Assembly (NCBI GenBank): GCA_958421945.1
Contig: CATZMZ010000001.1
Coordinates: 1 to 64,000 of the forward strand
Reading direction: 5' to 3'
Length of the DNA: 64,000 nt
Source: an uncultured Eubacteriales bacterium
GTDB taxonomy: Bacteria; Bacillota; Clostridia; Christensenellales; Borkfalkiaceae
Shown here: positions 44,147 to 52,770 of the stretch, one piece after another
How the letters are laid out: every line of letters starts with the position of its first letter
Numbering within the stretch: position 1 is the stretch's first letter
Made by a program: the position numbers and the translations under genes
Notes under the pieces: generated by a model
What the model was told of the DNA's origin: nothing
The model's database searches: none
What the model saw: only the letters and a program-made list of their open reading frames with translations

Positions 44147-44167
44147 ATTATTTTTAACCCTTACAGT

Positions 44168-44214
44168 GTGTATTTTTTTACCTTTTTTGTCTATTCAAGT
44201 GTATATCATTTTAC
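44168..44214 (+). promoter_or_regulatory. Direct repeats, candidate AraC-type operator
   Basis: GTGTAT at 44168-44173 and 44199-44204, each followed by T-rich sequence ending TTTAC; 31 bases apart, about three helical turns. A -10 like TAAAAT (44227-44232) without a good -35 lies downstream, the layout of an activated promoter. Confidence 0.45.
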
Positions 44215-44263
44215 ATAAAAGAATGTTAAAATCTAATTTAAAGAAAACGGAGGTTTTTATTAA

Positions 44264-44968
44264 ATGAGAGTTTTAGCGGTTGGTTGTCATCCCGACGACG
44301 TCGAAATTGCTTGTTCGGGAACGCTTGCTAAATGCGTTAAGCGCGGTGATAAGGTTATCGTTTGCCACACGTCGAGCGGGGATTTGGGTCACGTCGTTAT
44401 TCCGCCCGATGAGTTAAGGGTTATGCGCGCTGCCGAAGCGAAAAAAGCGGGCGCGCTCGCGGGGATTGAGGTTATTTACGGCGGCTTCGACGACCTCGAT
44501 ATCTTCGATAACAACCGCCCCGCAAGGGATAAAATGGTGGAGGTTATCCGTTACGCCGACCCGGACGTTATCATTACTCATAACCCCGACGACTATATGC
44601 CCGACCATACCGCCGTCAGCCGCCTTGTTTTCGACGCGTCGTTTGCCGCGACGCTTCCTAATTATCCGCCAAAAACCGATAAACCCGCAAAGCTCGTTCC
44701 TATTTATTATATGGATACGCTTGCCGGCGTTAATTTCGTCCCCGACGAGTTCGTTGATATTTCCGACGAAATTGACTTAAAACTTAAAATGCTTAACTGT
44801 CACGAAAGCCAGATTGTCTGGATGCGTGAACACGACGGCATCGATTTCCCCGATATGGTTAAAACCTGTTCGCGTTACCGCGGCTATCAGTGCGGCGCGG
44901 AATATGCCGAAGGATTTAAAATGTGTAAGGCTTATTTGAAGGGGGTAACGAAGCGCCTGCTCCCTTAA
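44264..44968 (+). CDS. LmbE/PIG-L family N-deacetylase
   Basis: 234 residues; HPDDVE (His8, Asp10, Asp11) and PDHTAVS give the zinc site. It is a clear paralogue of the 18983 protein: both share LVFDASFAATLP, MLKCH/MLNCH and a common GYQ...YAE and KRLLP ending. Expected to deacetylate an N-acetylated sugar or conjugate. It heads a set with a NagB-like gene, fitting release of amino sugars before deamination. Strong GGAGG site. Confidence 0.88.
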   Translation: MRVLAVGCHPDDVEIACSGTLAKCVKRGDKVIVCHTSSGDLGHVVIPPDELRVMRAAEAKKAGALAGIEVIYGGFDDLDIFDNNRPARDKMVEVIRYADPDVIITHNPDDYMPDHTAVSRLVFDASFAATLPNYPPKTDKPAKLVPIYYMDTLAGVNFVPDEFVDISDEIDLKLKMLNCHESQIVWMREHDGIDFPDMVKTCSRYRGYQCGAEYAEGFKMCKAYLKGVTKRLLP

Positions 44969-44977
44969 CCTTAGTAA

Positions 44978-45002
44978 AATCCCCTTAAAGAGTAAGGGGA
45001 TT
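44978..45002. other. Hairpin between LmbE and NagB-like genes
   Basis: AATCCCCTTA, loop AAGAG, TAAGGGGATT; 10 bp, no T-tail. Could stabilise or partly terminate the transcript. Confidence 0.45.
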
Positions 45003-45166
45003 AAAGGGATATGAGGAGTGTTCAGGGATTAAAGACTGACTTTAAAAACTGCACCTTTACCACTGCACAAAAATTATATAACAGGATTGCATTTAAGTGT
45101 TTTATCCGGTAAAAAAAGAACCGAACAATTAAATAATTTAAAACATTTTTAAGGAGAAACTAATTT

Positions 45167-46111
45167 ATGGATTTTAATTCTACCGTTAAAGGAAGCCTTT
45201 TAGAAGGATTCTATCCCCAAGGCTGGGATATGGAAAAAATCGACGCTTGTTGCGCCAACGCGCCCGAAACCATTACGGACAGGCAAAGCTTTTGGAACGA
45301 CGGGTTTACGCCTGTCGAGTGCGGAAACGTTGCCGAGTTTGACGTTAAAATGGGTCACGAAATCGCCAACGAAATCAGAAAAGCCAACGCCGAAAAAAGA
45401 AAGCTTATCTTTATTCTGCCCGTAGGTCCTATGGGCATGTATAAATGGGCGGTTTATTTCCTTAAAGAGTGGAACGAAAGCTGTAGTAACGTATGGTGTT
45501 TTAACATGGACGAATGGGCTGACGCCGACGGCAATACCATTACCGGCGAAGCGTCTTTCCAAAACGCTATGGAAACGGCTTTTTATAACCCGCTCGGCGA
45601 CAAAACCGTTCCCAAAGACCATAGAAATTTCGCGACCAAAGAAAACCTGCCCACTTACCCGGAAAAAATCGCGGCGTTAAGGGCGGAGGGCGCGAAGCTC
45701 GTTCTCGTTTACGGTATCGGCAGAATGTGCCATATCGCGTTTTGGGAGCCGACCATAGGCGCGGAATTCGATTCGGATAAAGAATGGCTCGAACAGCCGT
45801 ACAGAATCGCGGTTAAACTTCACCCGTTGACCATCGAACAGAACGCCATTACCTCTTTTAAGTCGAGAACGACGCTCGTTCCGTGTAGAGCTAACACGAT
45901 AGGTCCGAAACTTATGTTCTCCGCAGATTACGCAATCGGCGGCGCGGACGGCGCGTTATCCCGCGGAATGCAGTGGCAGGGTATGAGCTTGTGGACGACT
46001 TTAAGGTACGGCGCTACGAGATTTATCACGTCGACGTATATTCCCACGCTGCCCGGAAAGCTTTTCTACCTTAAAGAGCTTGCAGGGCCGTTAAACCCCG
46101 AAGCCAACTGA
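45167..46111 (+). CDS. Glucosamine-6-phosphate isomerase-like (NagB family) protein
   Basis: 314 residues, longer than NagB (about 266). CFNMDEWAD (Asp115) and CHIAFWEP (His189) match NagB motifs FNMDEY and DGHIAFNEP, but the Asp-Gly before the histidine is Met187-Cys188, so one catalytic aspartate of the classic enzyme is missing. It may isomerise or deaminate a different amino sugar phosphate or only isomerise. Neighbours (deacetylase, sugar dehydrogenase, PfkB kinase) support sugar catabolism. AAGGAG site upstream. Confidence 0.8.
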   Translation: MDFNSTVKGSLLEGFYPQGWDMEKIDACCANAPETITDRQSFWNDGFTPVECGNVAEFDVKMGHEIANEIRKANAEKRKLIFILPVGPMGMYKWAVYFLKEWNESCSNVWCFNMDEWADADGNTITGEASFQNAMETAFYNPLGDKTVPKDHRNFATKENLPTYPEKIAALRAEGAKLVLVYGIGRMCHIAFWEPTIGAEFDSDKEWLEQPYRIAVKLHPLTIEQNAITSFKSRTTLVPCRANTIGPKLMFSADYAIGGADGALSRGMQWQGMSLWTTLRYGATRFITSTYIPTLPGKLFYLKELAGPLNPEAN

Positions 46112-46153
46112 TTTTCAAAACGTAAAAACTGCGCGTATACCGCGTAAATTCCT

Positions 46154-46184
46154 TGCCCGTAAACTCACGCTTTGTTTACGGGCA
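46154..46184. other. Hairpin upstream of the mtlD-like gene
   Basis: TGCCCGTAAAC (46154-46164) and GTTTACGGGCA (46174-46184), 11 bp; no T-run. Possible mRNA processing or terminator-like element. Confidence 0.45.
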
Positions 46185-46210
46185 TAACACAAAATTTCAG
46201 GTGAAAGCTT

Positions 46211-47431
46211 ATGAAAAAATTTATTATGTACGGTGCAGGCAATATCGGCAGGGGCTTTATAGGTCAGTCTTTTTCGGACGCGGGTTATTCGGTGGGCTTT
46301 ATCGATATCAATAAAGAGGTTATCGCAAGGCTTAACGCGGACAAAAGCTATCCCGTAAATATCGTCACCACCGGCGAAAACGTGGAAAAAATCGTTAAAA
46401 ATGTATACGGTATTGACGGAACGGACGCGGAGCTGGTCGCAAACGAAATCGCTTCGTGCGATATGATGGCGACGGCTATCGGCGTAAACGTGCTTAAATT
46501 CATCGCGAAGCCTATCGCTGAAGGAATAAAAAAGCGTGCCGAGCTTAACGCCGCACCGCTCAACGTTATTATTTGCGAAAACTTAATCGGCGCGGACGCG
46601 TTCCTTAAAGGACTTGTTAAAAACGCTATACCCGAACTTGCCGATTACGTGGACGAAAACGTAGGGTTTATCGAAGCTTCTATCGGCAGAATGGTTCCCG
46701 TTATGACCGAAGAAAAAAAACAAGGCAATCCCTTGCGCGTTTACGTAGAGCCGTATAACGTTCTTCCCGTCGATAAAGCCGCTTTTAAGGGCGAACCGCC
46801 GTCAGAGGTTAAAAATCTTTATCCTTTCACGCCTTTCGACCTGTTTATTCAAAGAAAGCTTTTTATGCATAATATGAGCCACGCGCTTTCCGCTTATTTA
46901 GGCAAGTTAAGGGGGTACGAATTCATTTATCAGGCAGTTGCCGATTTCGATATCCGCTATTGCGCTTACCGTGCGCTTATTTCTTCCGCGCTTGCCGTGT
47001 CAAAGGAGAACGGTGTGGATATGCAAATGCTTATCGACCACGCCGATAACCTTTTATACAGGTTTGAAAACCGCGCGCTTGCGGACACCGTGGACAGGGT
47101 CGGCAAGGATACTATAAGAAAACTCGGCTCTAACGACAGACTCGTCGGCGCGCTTAAACTGTGCGAAAAACACGGGGTAGACGCTTCTTATATTTGTATC
47201 GGCATAGCTGCGGGTATGCTTTTCGCGCCCGAAGCGGACGAAAGCAGTAAAGAATTGTCCGCGTTCGTAAGCGAAAACGGCGTTTCGGCGGCGTTGGAAA
47301 AATATTCCGATTATCGCGGCAAGTATTGCGGGCTTATAGAAAAGCTTTACGCGGATTTAAAAGGCGGCGCGGCGCTTTCGGTATTGCTCGACCGCACGGC
47401 AACGCTTTGTAACCAAGAAATTAAGGTTTAA
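46211..47431 (+). CDS. Mannitol-1-phosphate 5-dehydrogenase-like (MtlD family) protein
   Basis: 406 residues. N-terminal Rossmann motif GAGNIGRGFIG (residues 8-18), central ICENLIGADAFLK and GFIEASIGRMVPV, and the C-terminal alpha-helical domain with KLFMHNMSHALSAYLG containing the conserved Lys and His. The family interconverts sugar phosphates and polyol phosphates with NAD. It is closest to MtlD; altronate or fructuronate type relatives are possible. The neighbours are amino-sugar genes rather than a mannitol PTS, so the real substrate may differ. Confidence 0.82.
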   Translation: MKKFIMYGAGNIGRGFIGQSFSDAGYSVGFIDINKEVIARLNADKSYPVNIVTTGENVEKIVKNVYGIDGTDAELVANEIASCDMMATAIGVNVLKFIAKPIAEGIKKRAELNAAPLNVIICENLIGADAFLKGLVKNAIPELADYVDENVGFIEASIGRMVPVMTEEKKQGNPLRVYVEPYNVLPVDKAAFKGEPPSEVKNLYPFTPFDLFIQRKLFMHNMSHALSAYLGKLRGYEFIYQAVADFDIRYCAYRALISSALAVSKENGVDMQMLIDHADNLLYRFENRALADTVDRVGKDTIRKLGSNDRLVGALKLCEKHGVDASYICIGIAAGMLFAPEADESSKELSAFVSENGVSAALEKYSDYRGKYCGLIEKLYADLKGGAALSVLLDRTATLCNQEIKV

Positions 47432-47459
47432 GAATATATACGGTAATACGTAACGGGTC

Positions 47460-47545
47460 GGGGACAGAATGACGTAAGGATAGAAATTGAAGCACGCTGC
47501 CGCGGAGATTACCACGTCGCTGCGCTCCTCGTAATGACGTAAAAA
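47460..47545. repeat. Dispersed intergenic repeat remnant, copy 2
   Basis: CGCTGCCGCGGAGATT (47495-47510) is identical to 23524-23539 and is followed by CCACG and TCGTAATGACGTAA, paralleling the other copy. Non-coding. Confidence 0.6.
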
Positions 47546-47615
47546 CGTTGTATGCCAAAGGCGGTCGGTGCGCTTATTTGCGTGGGGGATAAAACGTTAA
47601 ACGGAGATTATATTT

Positions 47616-48575
47616 ATGAAAAAAGGTATCACTGTGGCGGGGAGCGTCCTCGTCGATAAGCTTAACGCTATAAGCGCATACCCGTCTGCGGGCGAGCTTA
47701 CTCAAATTTTATCCGTCGGTTTGGCGGCGGGCGGTTGCGTGCCTAACGTTGCCGTCGACATTAAAAAGCTTTGTCCCGCTATTCCCGTTTACGCAAGCGG
47801 CAAAATCGGCGACGATGAGGAAGGTGTTTTCGTTAAAAACGAGCTGAAATCCGCGGGCGTCGACGTTTCCGCCGTCGTTATCGACCAAACGGAAAAAACG
47901 AGTTTTACCGACGTTATGAGCGTTAAGGGCGGCGAAAGAACTTTCTTTACTTACGCGGGGGCATCCGCGAAGTTTGGCTTTGACGACGTTTTTGCATTCG
48001 ATATGTCAGAAATGCTGCACCTCGGTTACTTTTTATTGCTTAAAAAAATCGACGACGGCGACGGTCTTAAAATTTTAAAGGAAGCCAAAGCTCGCGGCGT
48101 TAAAACGTCTATCGACCTTGTCAGCGAAAATTCGGACAGGTACTCGCTTATTATACCGTGTCTTGAATATACCGACAACTTAATCGTGAACGAGATAGAA
48201 GCGGGTAAGCTTGCGGGGATTTCTAACCCTGCCGAAAATCTCCGCGCGGTTGCCGAACGGCTGACGGAATACGGCGTTAAAGAGCGCGTAGTTATTCATT
48301 TGCCCGAAAAAGGCGTGTGTTATCACGACGGGATTTTTACCGAGGTAAATTCTCTCGAACTACCTGCGGGCTATATCAAAGGCTCAACGGGCGCGGGCGA
48401 CGCGTTCTGCGCGGGCGTGCTTGCGGGTATTTATAACGGTTATTCGGACGAGCGGATTTTAACTTTCGCTTCGCTTGCCGCGGCGGCGTCTTTACGGGCG
48501 GAGGACGCGACGAGCGGACTGGTTGCCGAAAGCGAACTTTACGACGAATTTAAAAATTTTAAAAGAAAAAAGTAA
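47616..48575 (+). CDS. PfkB-family carbohydrate kinase
   Basis: 319 residues. The ribokinase/PfkB fold is shown by the N-terminal GGCVPNVAVDIKKL segment and the C-terminal GSTGAGDAFCAGVLAG motif (near 258-273) with the catalytic Asp of GAGD. It phosphorylates a monosaccharide, unspecified, with ATP. Last gene of the amino-sugar set, after a repeat-bearing gap, with GGAG before the ATG. Followed by the metNIQ promoter. Confidence 0.9.
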   Translation: MKKGITVAGSVLVDKLNAISAYPSAGELTQILSVGLAAGGCVPNVAVDIKKLCPAIPVYASGKIGDDEEGVFVKNELKSAGVDVSAVVIDQTEKTSFTDVMSVKGGERTFFTYAGASAKFGFDDVFAFDMSEMLHLGYFLLLKKIDDGDGLKILKEAKARGVKTSIDLVSENSDRYSLIIPCLEYTDNLIVNEIEAGKLAGISNPAENLRAVAERLTEYGVKERVVIHLPEKGVCYHDGIFTEVNSLELPAGYIKGSTGAGDAFCAGVLAGIYNGYSDERILTFASLAAAASLRAEDATSGLVAESELYDEFKNFKRKK

Positions 48576-48594
48576 AAAAACGACGTAAAAACGT

Positions 48595-48623
48595 TTGACA
48601 TATCTTTTAATTTATTGTATTAT
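48595..48623 (+). promoter_or_regulatory. Promoter of the metNIQ leader
   Basis: TTGACA 48595-48600, 17-base spacer, TATTAT 48618-48623; start predicted near 48630. Confidence 0.88.
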
Positions 48624-48653
48624 TAACGCATAAAAACAAGGAGCGGCAGATAT

Positions 48654-48752
48654 TTGCCTCGTTATTTTATGAGAATTTTACGTAACGATGTTATGATGCG
48701 AATGTTTCTTTCCCGGGCTGAACAGCGTGGGTTTGTTGCCGTTTCATTGTAA
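48654..48752 (+). CDS. Met-rich leader peptide of the metNIQ attenuator (putative)
   Basis: AAGGAG (48638-48643) is ten bases before TTG 48654, which opens a 32-codon frame also containing ATG 48669. The product has VMMRM (codons at 48693-48704: Met Met Arg Met), three Met in four codons, and stops at 48752, 20 bases before the terminator stem. Immediately after the last of these Met codons the RNA contains TTTCCCGGGC, which can pair with the 5' arm of the terminator. A peptide this size with regulatory codons before a terminator and a methionine importer fits a leader-peptide attenuator. Translation and mechanism are not proven. Confidence 0.6.
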   Translation: MPRYFMRILRNDVMMRMFLSRAEQRGFVAVSL

Positions 48753-48784
48753 TTCGGTAAAAACTGCGTTTAACGCTCGGGAAA
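48709..48784 (+). promoter_or_regulatory. Candidate antiterminator pairing in the metNIQ leader
   Basis: TTTCCCGGGC (48709-48718) is complementary over ten positions (one G-U) to GCTCGGGAAA (48775-48784), the 5' arm of the terminator. The two pairings exclude each other. Confidence 0.7.
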
Positions 48785-48807
48785 GTTAATTTTCCCGAGC
48801 GTTTTTT
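48772..48807 (+). terminator. Attenuator terminator before metN
   Basis: AACGCTCGGGAAA (48772-48784), loop GTTAAT, TTTCCCGAGCGTT (48791-48803), then a T run to 48807. 170 bases before metN. Confidence 0.95.
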
Positions 48808-48977
48808 AATGCGCTCTGCCGCCCGTTATCGGTCCGCCGTCTTGTTTTTCGCTTAAAACAACGGCAAAACAAAGCCGAAAAACGGGGGACACAAAGCCGA
48901 AAACGCTGCAAAACAAAACCGAAAAACAAACGCTAAAACGAAAAAACTATTTATTAAAAGCGGTCAAAGGAGCTTAA

Positions 48978-49970
48978 ATGATAGAAATAAAGAACCTCGG
49001 CAAAACGTTCGAGTCCAAAAACGGGAACTTCGTCGCGCTGAAAAACATTAACCTCACCGTGGAGGACGGGGATATTTACGGCATAATAGGTTTGTCGGGT
49101 GCGGGGAAATCTACGCTCGTCAGATGCATCAACTTTCTCGAACGTCCCACCGAAGGCGAGCTGTATATCGACGGCGAAAACCTGTTCGACGTTTCCAAGG
49201 ACAGACTTCGCGAGATCAGAAGAAAGGTTACGATGATTTTTCAGCAGTTTAACCTTTTGCAGCAGAGAACCGTTCTTAAAAACGTAGAGCTTGCGGGCGA
49301 AATTTCGGGCGAGAAGGATAGAACGGAAAAGGCGAAACGGCTGTTGGAAACGGTCGGGCTTGCGGACAAGCTTAACTCTTATCCGTCGGAACTGTCCGGC
49401 GGGCAACAGCAAAGGGTGGCAATCGCAAGGGCGTTGATGACCGACCCGAAGGTGCTGTTATGCGACGAGGCAACCTCCGCGTTAGACCCCGAAACCACCC
49501 ATTCTATATTAGGGCTGTTAAAGGATTTAAACAAAAAGCTGGGACTTACCATCGTTATCATTTCTCACCAAATGTCGGTTATAGAAGCCGTTTGCAATAA
49601 AGTGGCGATTATCGACAAGTCGGAAATCGTGGCGAACGGTTCGCTCGCGGAAGTGTTTTTATCCCCGCAGGCGTCGGTTGCGAAGCGTCTTATTTATTCG
49701 GGCAGGGTGCATACGGGCGTTAAAGGCGAAAAGTTCGTTAAGCTGATGTTCGACGGCGAGATAGAACAGCCCGTTATAACAAATATAATTCAGCAATGCG
49801 ACATACTGCTTTCGGTGTATTACGCCGAAACGAAAGTGATAAACGACAAAACTTACGGACAGATAATTTTCAGACTGCCGTATTACGAAGAAGATATCGA
49901 CAAGCTTAACGCGTATCTCGATAAAGAGGGTATCGCGCACGAGGAGGTGGATAGCGATGAACTTTATTGA
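48978..49970 (+). CDS. metN: Methionine ABC transporter ATP-binding protein MetN
   Basis: 330 residues. Walker A GLSGAGKST (near residue 38), Q-loop FQQFNLL, signature LSGGQQQRVAIARAL, Walker B VLLCDEATSALD, and a C-terminal regulatory region (about 245-330) of the NIL/ACT type that binds methionine and inhibits uptake in MetN. Works with MetI (overlaps by 14 bases) and MetQ. Ribosome site AAAGGAG. Controlled by the attenuator upstream. Confidence 0.95.
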   Translation: MIEIKNLGKTFESKNGNFVALKNINLTVEDGDIYGIIGLSGAGKSTLVRCINFLERPTEGELYIDGENLFDVSKDRLREIRRKVTMIFQQFNLLQQRTVLKNVELAGEISGEKDRTEKAKRLLETVGLADKLNSYPSELSGGQQQRVAIARALMTDPKVLLCDEATSALDPETTHSILGLLKDLNKKLGLTIVIISHQMSVIEAVCNKVAIIDKSEIVANGSLAEVFLSPQASVAKRLIYSGRVHTGVKGEKFVKLMFDGEIEQPVITNIIQQCDILLSVYYAETKVINDKTYGQIIFRLPYYEEDIDKLNAYLDKEGIAHEEVDSDELY

Positions 49971-50628
49971 CGTAGCGCAGATGACGGGCGAAACGCTTTT
50001 AATGACCGTCCTTTCCACGTTGTTCGCGTATCTTTTGGGACTTCCTTGCGGAATACTCCTTAACGTTACGTCGAAAAACGGACTTAAACCGTGTAAATGG
50101 CTTAACTTCACCGTCGGGCTGATAGTAAACATACTCCGTTCCGTGCCCTGCCTAATAATCATTGTGGTATGTATCCCTTGGTCGAGAGCTTGGTTCGGTA
50201 GGGGAACGGGCGAGTGGTACACGATTTTAATCCCCATGACGGTGTGCGCGTTCGGATTCGTTTCGAGAATGGTAGAGCAATCGTTAGCGGAAGTCCCCGC
50301 GGGGGAGATAGAGGCGGTAAGGTCGCTCGGCGCAACCGATTTTCAGTTGATAAAAAAGGTGCTTTTACCCGAAGCGCGCGTATCGCTTATAACGGGCGTG
50401 GCGGTCGTTATGGTAAGCATATTAGGTTACACGTCGTTTGCGTATAACATCGGCGCGGGCGGTTTAATATCGGGCATATACACGTTTTACACGAGAAACA
50501 CGGGCAACTATATGACCTCACTGCTCTTCTGGGTACTTATAATTATCGTGGTAGCTATAGTCCAACTCGTTCAGGAAGCGGGACTTGCAATAGCAAAAAA
50601 ATTAGACAAAAGGAGATTATTAAAATGA
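49957..50628 (+). CDS. metI: Methionine ABC transporter permease MetI
   Basis: 223 residues, five or six membrane helices. The docking loop EIEAVRSLGATDFQLIKKVLLP (near 113-134) and GYTSFAYNIGAGGLI are typical for MetI. Its start lies in the end of metN (14-base overlap), and its stop overlaps the metQ start by four bases, implying translational coupling and fixed stoichiometry. Confidence 0.95.
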   Translation: MNFIDVAQMTGETLLMTVLSTLFAYLLGLPCGILLNVTSKNGLKPCKWLNFTVGLIVNILRSVPCLIIIVVCIPWSRAWFGRGTGEWYTILIPMTVCAFGFVSRMVEQSLAEVPAGEIEAVRSLGATDFQLIKKVLLPEARVSLITGVAVVMVSILGYTSFAYNIGAGGLISGIYTFYTRNTGNYMTSLLFWVLIIIVVAIVQLVQEAGLAIAKKLDKRRLLK

Positions 50629-51506
50629 AAAAATTTACAAAAGTGTTCGTTTCACTTGCGTTATGCCTCGTAACGGTTTTGTCCGTCGGCTCGTTTGCGG
50701 CTTGCGGAAATAACGCAAAAACCATTAAAGTTTGCGCTTCGGAAGTTCCCCACGCGGAGGTTTTGAACGGCGTCGTTAAAGGAATCCTTAAAGAAAAGGG
50801 CTATAAGCTCGAAGTTAAGGTTATCGACTGGGAGCAGCAAAACGACGCGGTGTCCAAAGGCGATTACGACGCAAACTATTTCCAACACGTTCCTTATCTC
50901 GAAGAGTATACGGGTACTCCCGAACTGTTCGCCGCGTGTAAAGTTCACTACGAGCCGCTCGGAATTTATTACGGAAAAGCCGCGAAAGGCACGCCCGTTA
51001 CCGACGGAAAAACCTTTATAATCTGCGGCGACAAGTCCAACGCCGTGAGAGCGTTCCAGCTTTTGGACGCGAAAGGCGTTATTTCGAAAGAGGTCGAGGG
51101 AGATAACTATCCCGTTAAAGACGACGGAAAGCTTAACATAGGCAAAGCGGCTCAGTCATGGACGAATAAAGCGGGCGACGTTACCGTAAAGCTCATTGCC
51201 GAAAACCTGCTTGTTTCTTCCCGCGGGGATTACGATTTTGCGCTGTTGCCCTGCAACACCGCTTATACGGGTAAAGTTTCCGCCGACCAGCGCGCTGCCG
51301 TCGAGGATGACAAAGCGCAGGTGGAAGGCAATGCAAATATCATTGCCGCAAGAAAGGACGATTATAAGAACAACGCGGATTATAAAGCAAAAATCGACGT
51401 TCTGGTTGACGCTATGCTCTCAAAAGAGGTTTCAGACTTTTTCAAAGATAAGTATCTCGGAGCGATGACTTGCGATAAGACCACGCAAATCGATTTGAGA
51501 AAATGA
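50625..51506 (+). CDS. metQ: Methionine-binding lipoprotein MetQ
   Basis: 293 residues; signal with lipobox ending AAC (Cys27), then NLPA-family body (IKVCASEVPHAEVLN, DANYFQHVPYLEE, ...LALVPCNTAY-like segment DFALLPCNTAYTG). It captures L- or D-methionine and delivers it to MetNI. Ribosome site GGAG upstream; overlaps metI. A strong terminator follows at 51547. Confidence 0.95.
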   Translation: MKKFTKVFVSLALCLVTVLSVGSFAACGNNAKTIKVCASEVPHAEVLNGVVKGILKEKGYKLEVKVIDWEQQNDAVSKGDYDANYFQHVPYLEEYTGTPELFAACKVHYEPLGIYYGKAAKGTPVTDGKTFIICGDKSNAVRAFQLLDAKGVISKEVEGDNYPVKDDGKLNIGKAAQSWTNKAGDVTVKLIAENLLVSSRGDYDFALLPCNTAYTGKVSADQRAAVEDDKAQVEGNANIIAARKDDYKNNADYKAKIDVLVDAMLSKEVSDFFKDKYLGAMTCDKTTQIDLRK

Positions 51507-51546
51507 TTAAAAAAAATCCGCATAACTGAACGTATAAAATTATCCG

Positions 51547-51588
51547 CGCCGCGGTGTGTTTTTCGCACCGCGGCGTCAGTTTTTTTTC
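51547..51588 (+). terminator. Terminator of metNIQ
   Basis: CGCCGCGGTG (51547-51556), loop, CACCGCGGCG (51566-51575), then TCAG and eight T. Confidence 0.88.
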
Positions 51589-51624
51589 GTTTAGTATTGC
51601 TGTATCGCGTATAAGTCGTCCTTT

Positions 51625-52131
51625 TTACATAACGAGGCATATAAAACACGCGAACATACAGGATGCGAACGACGCCGCAAGCGAGATTATAACGGGGGTC
51701 AGCAGGTTTCGTTTTTTCGCGCCGGCAAAGTATACCGCGGCGATGTAAAACACAGTTTCGGACGAGCCGTAAATTACGCAAGCCGCGCGCGCAAAATAAC
51801 TGTCCGCGCCGTATTCGGTAAAAATTTCAGACAGCATCGCAAGCGCGCCGCTTCCCGAAAACGGCTTTATTAAAACGAGGGGAGTCAGCTCGTCGGGGAT
51901 TCCGAGAATACTGAATAACGGCGACAAAAAGCGCGTCAGCATTGCGGAAAGTCCGCTTTTTTCAAACAATTCGGTTAAAACGAATATGCTTACGAGAAAG
52001 GGGAAAACGGACGCGGCAAGCGGAAGCGCGGATTTTGCACCCTCGGTAAACGCGTCGTAGGGCTTGACCTTTTTTATCGCGCCGTAAACGAATATCGCGA
52101 TAAAGATTACGGGGATTACGTAAGCGGACAT
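51625..52131 (-). CDS. spmB: Spore maturation protein B
   Basis: 168 residues of nucleoside-recognition (Gate) domain type with hydrophobic segments throughout. PYDAFTEGAKSALPLAASVFPFLV, IKPFSGSGALAML and YGSSETVFYIAAVYF fit SpmB. In Bacillus SpmA and SpmB act in spore core dehydration. One base separates it from spmA. Ribosome site AAGGGG. Presence of spmAB suggests a spore-forming ancestry; the actual ability cannot be read from this window. Confidence 0.9.
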   Translation of the reverse strand: MSAYVIPVIFIAIFVYGAIKKVKPYDAFTEGAKSALPLAASVFPFLVSIFVLTELFEKSGLSAMLTRFLSPLFSILGIPDELTPLVLIKPFSGSGALAMLSEIFTEYGADSYFARAACVIYGSSETVFYIAAVYFAGAKKRNLLTPVIISLAASFASCMFACFICLVM

Positions 52132-52132
52132 G

Positions 52133-52687
52133 TTATTTCCCCTTTTTTACGAAGATTTTAACAAGCAATACGCCGATTACGCTCGATAAAAGAGTGGCGA
52201 GGATAGTCGGCAGAATGATGTCGGACGGGGCGGCAGAACCCGACTGCGTTCTCAATGCCAGCACGGACGATGGTATCAGCTGTACGCTCGTCGCGTTAAT
52301 CACGAAAAACATCGTTACGGCGTAATCTGTGCCGGGGTATTTGTCGAGTTCGCGCACGGCGTTTATGCCCATAGGCGTAGTCGCGCCGCTCATTCCCAGG
52401 ATATTAGCGGAAACGTTAAGCGAGATAAACTCGTTTGCGGAATCGGGCAGCTTGCCGAACAACAGCTTGTTTATCGGACGGAGAGTTTTTGCAAGCTTAT
52501 CCGACAGCCCCGTTTTTTCCATAATCTTAAACACGCCCAGCCACACGGCGTAAGCGACGAGCAGCTTTGCGGTTAAATAGAGAGCTTTCTCTCCGCCGCC
52601 CAAAAAGGACGCCAGCACCGCGTCCGGCTCGCGAATTAACAACAATGCGGCGGAAATTATGCTCACCGCTCCGAAAATAACGTTCAT
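52133..52687 (-). CDS. spmA: Spore maturation protein A
   Basis: 184 residues from ATG 52687, where MNVIFGAVSIISAALLL begins a membrane segment; the frame further upstream overlaps the metG promoter and gene and is rejected. GGGEKALYLTAKLLVAY, NILGMSGATTPMGINAVREL and FFVINATSVQLIPSS match SpmA. No clear ribosome site. Divergent from metG, with promoter regions intermingled in 52690-52770. Confidence 0.88.
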   Translation of the reverse strand: MNVIFGAVSIISAALLLIREPDAVLASFLGGGEKALYLTAKLLVAYAVWLGVFKIMEKTGLSDKLAKTLRPINKLLFGKLPDSANEFISLNVSANILGMSGATTPMGINAVRELDKYPGTDYAVTMFFVINATSVQLIPSSVLALRTQSGSAAPSDIILPTILATLLSSVIGVLLVKIFVKKGK

Positions 52688-52711
52688 AATACAAATTATG
52701 TTCGATATTTC

Positions 52712-52740
52712 TTGAATATGAAAGCAAAATGTGGTAAAAT
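52712..52740 (+). promoter_or_regulatory. Promoter of metG
   Basis: TTGAAT 52712-52717, 17-base spacer, TAAAAT 52735-52740; 30 bases before the TTG start. No T-box leader fits in this space. Confidence 0.75.
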
Positions 52741-52770
52741 ATAATAAAACGTTATTAAGAGGCAGATAAA

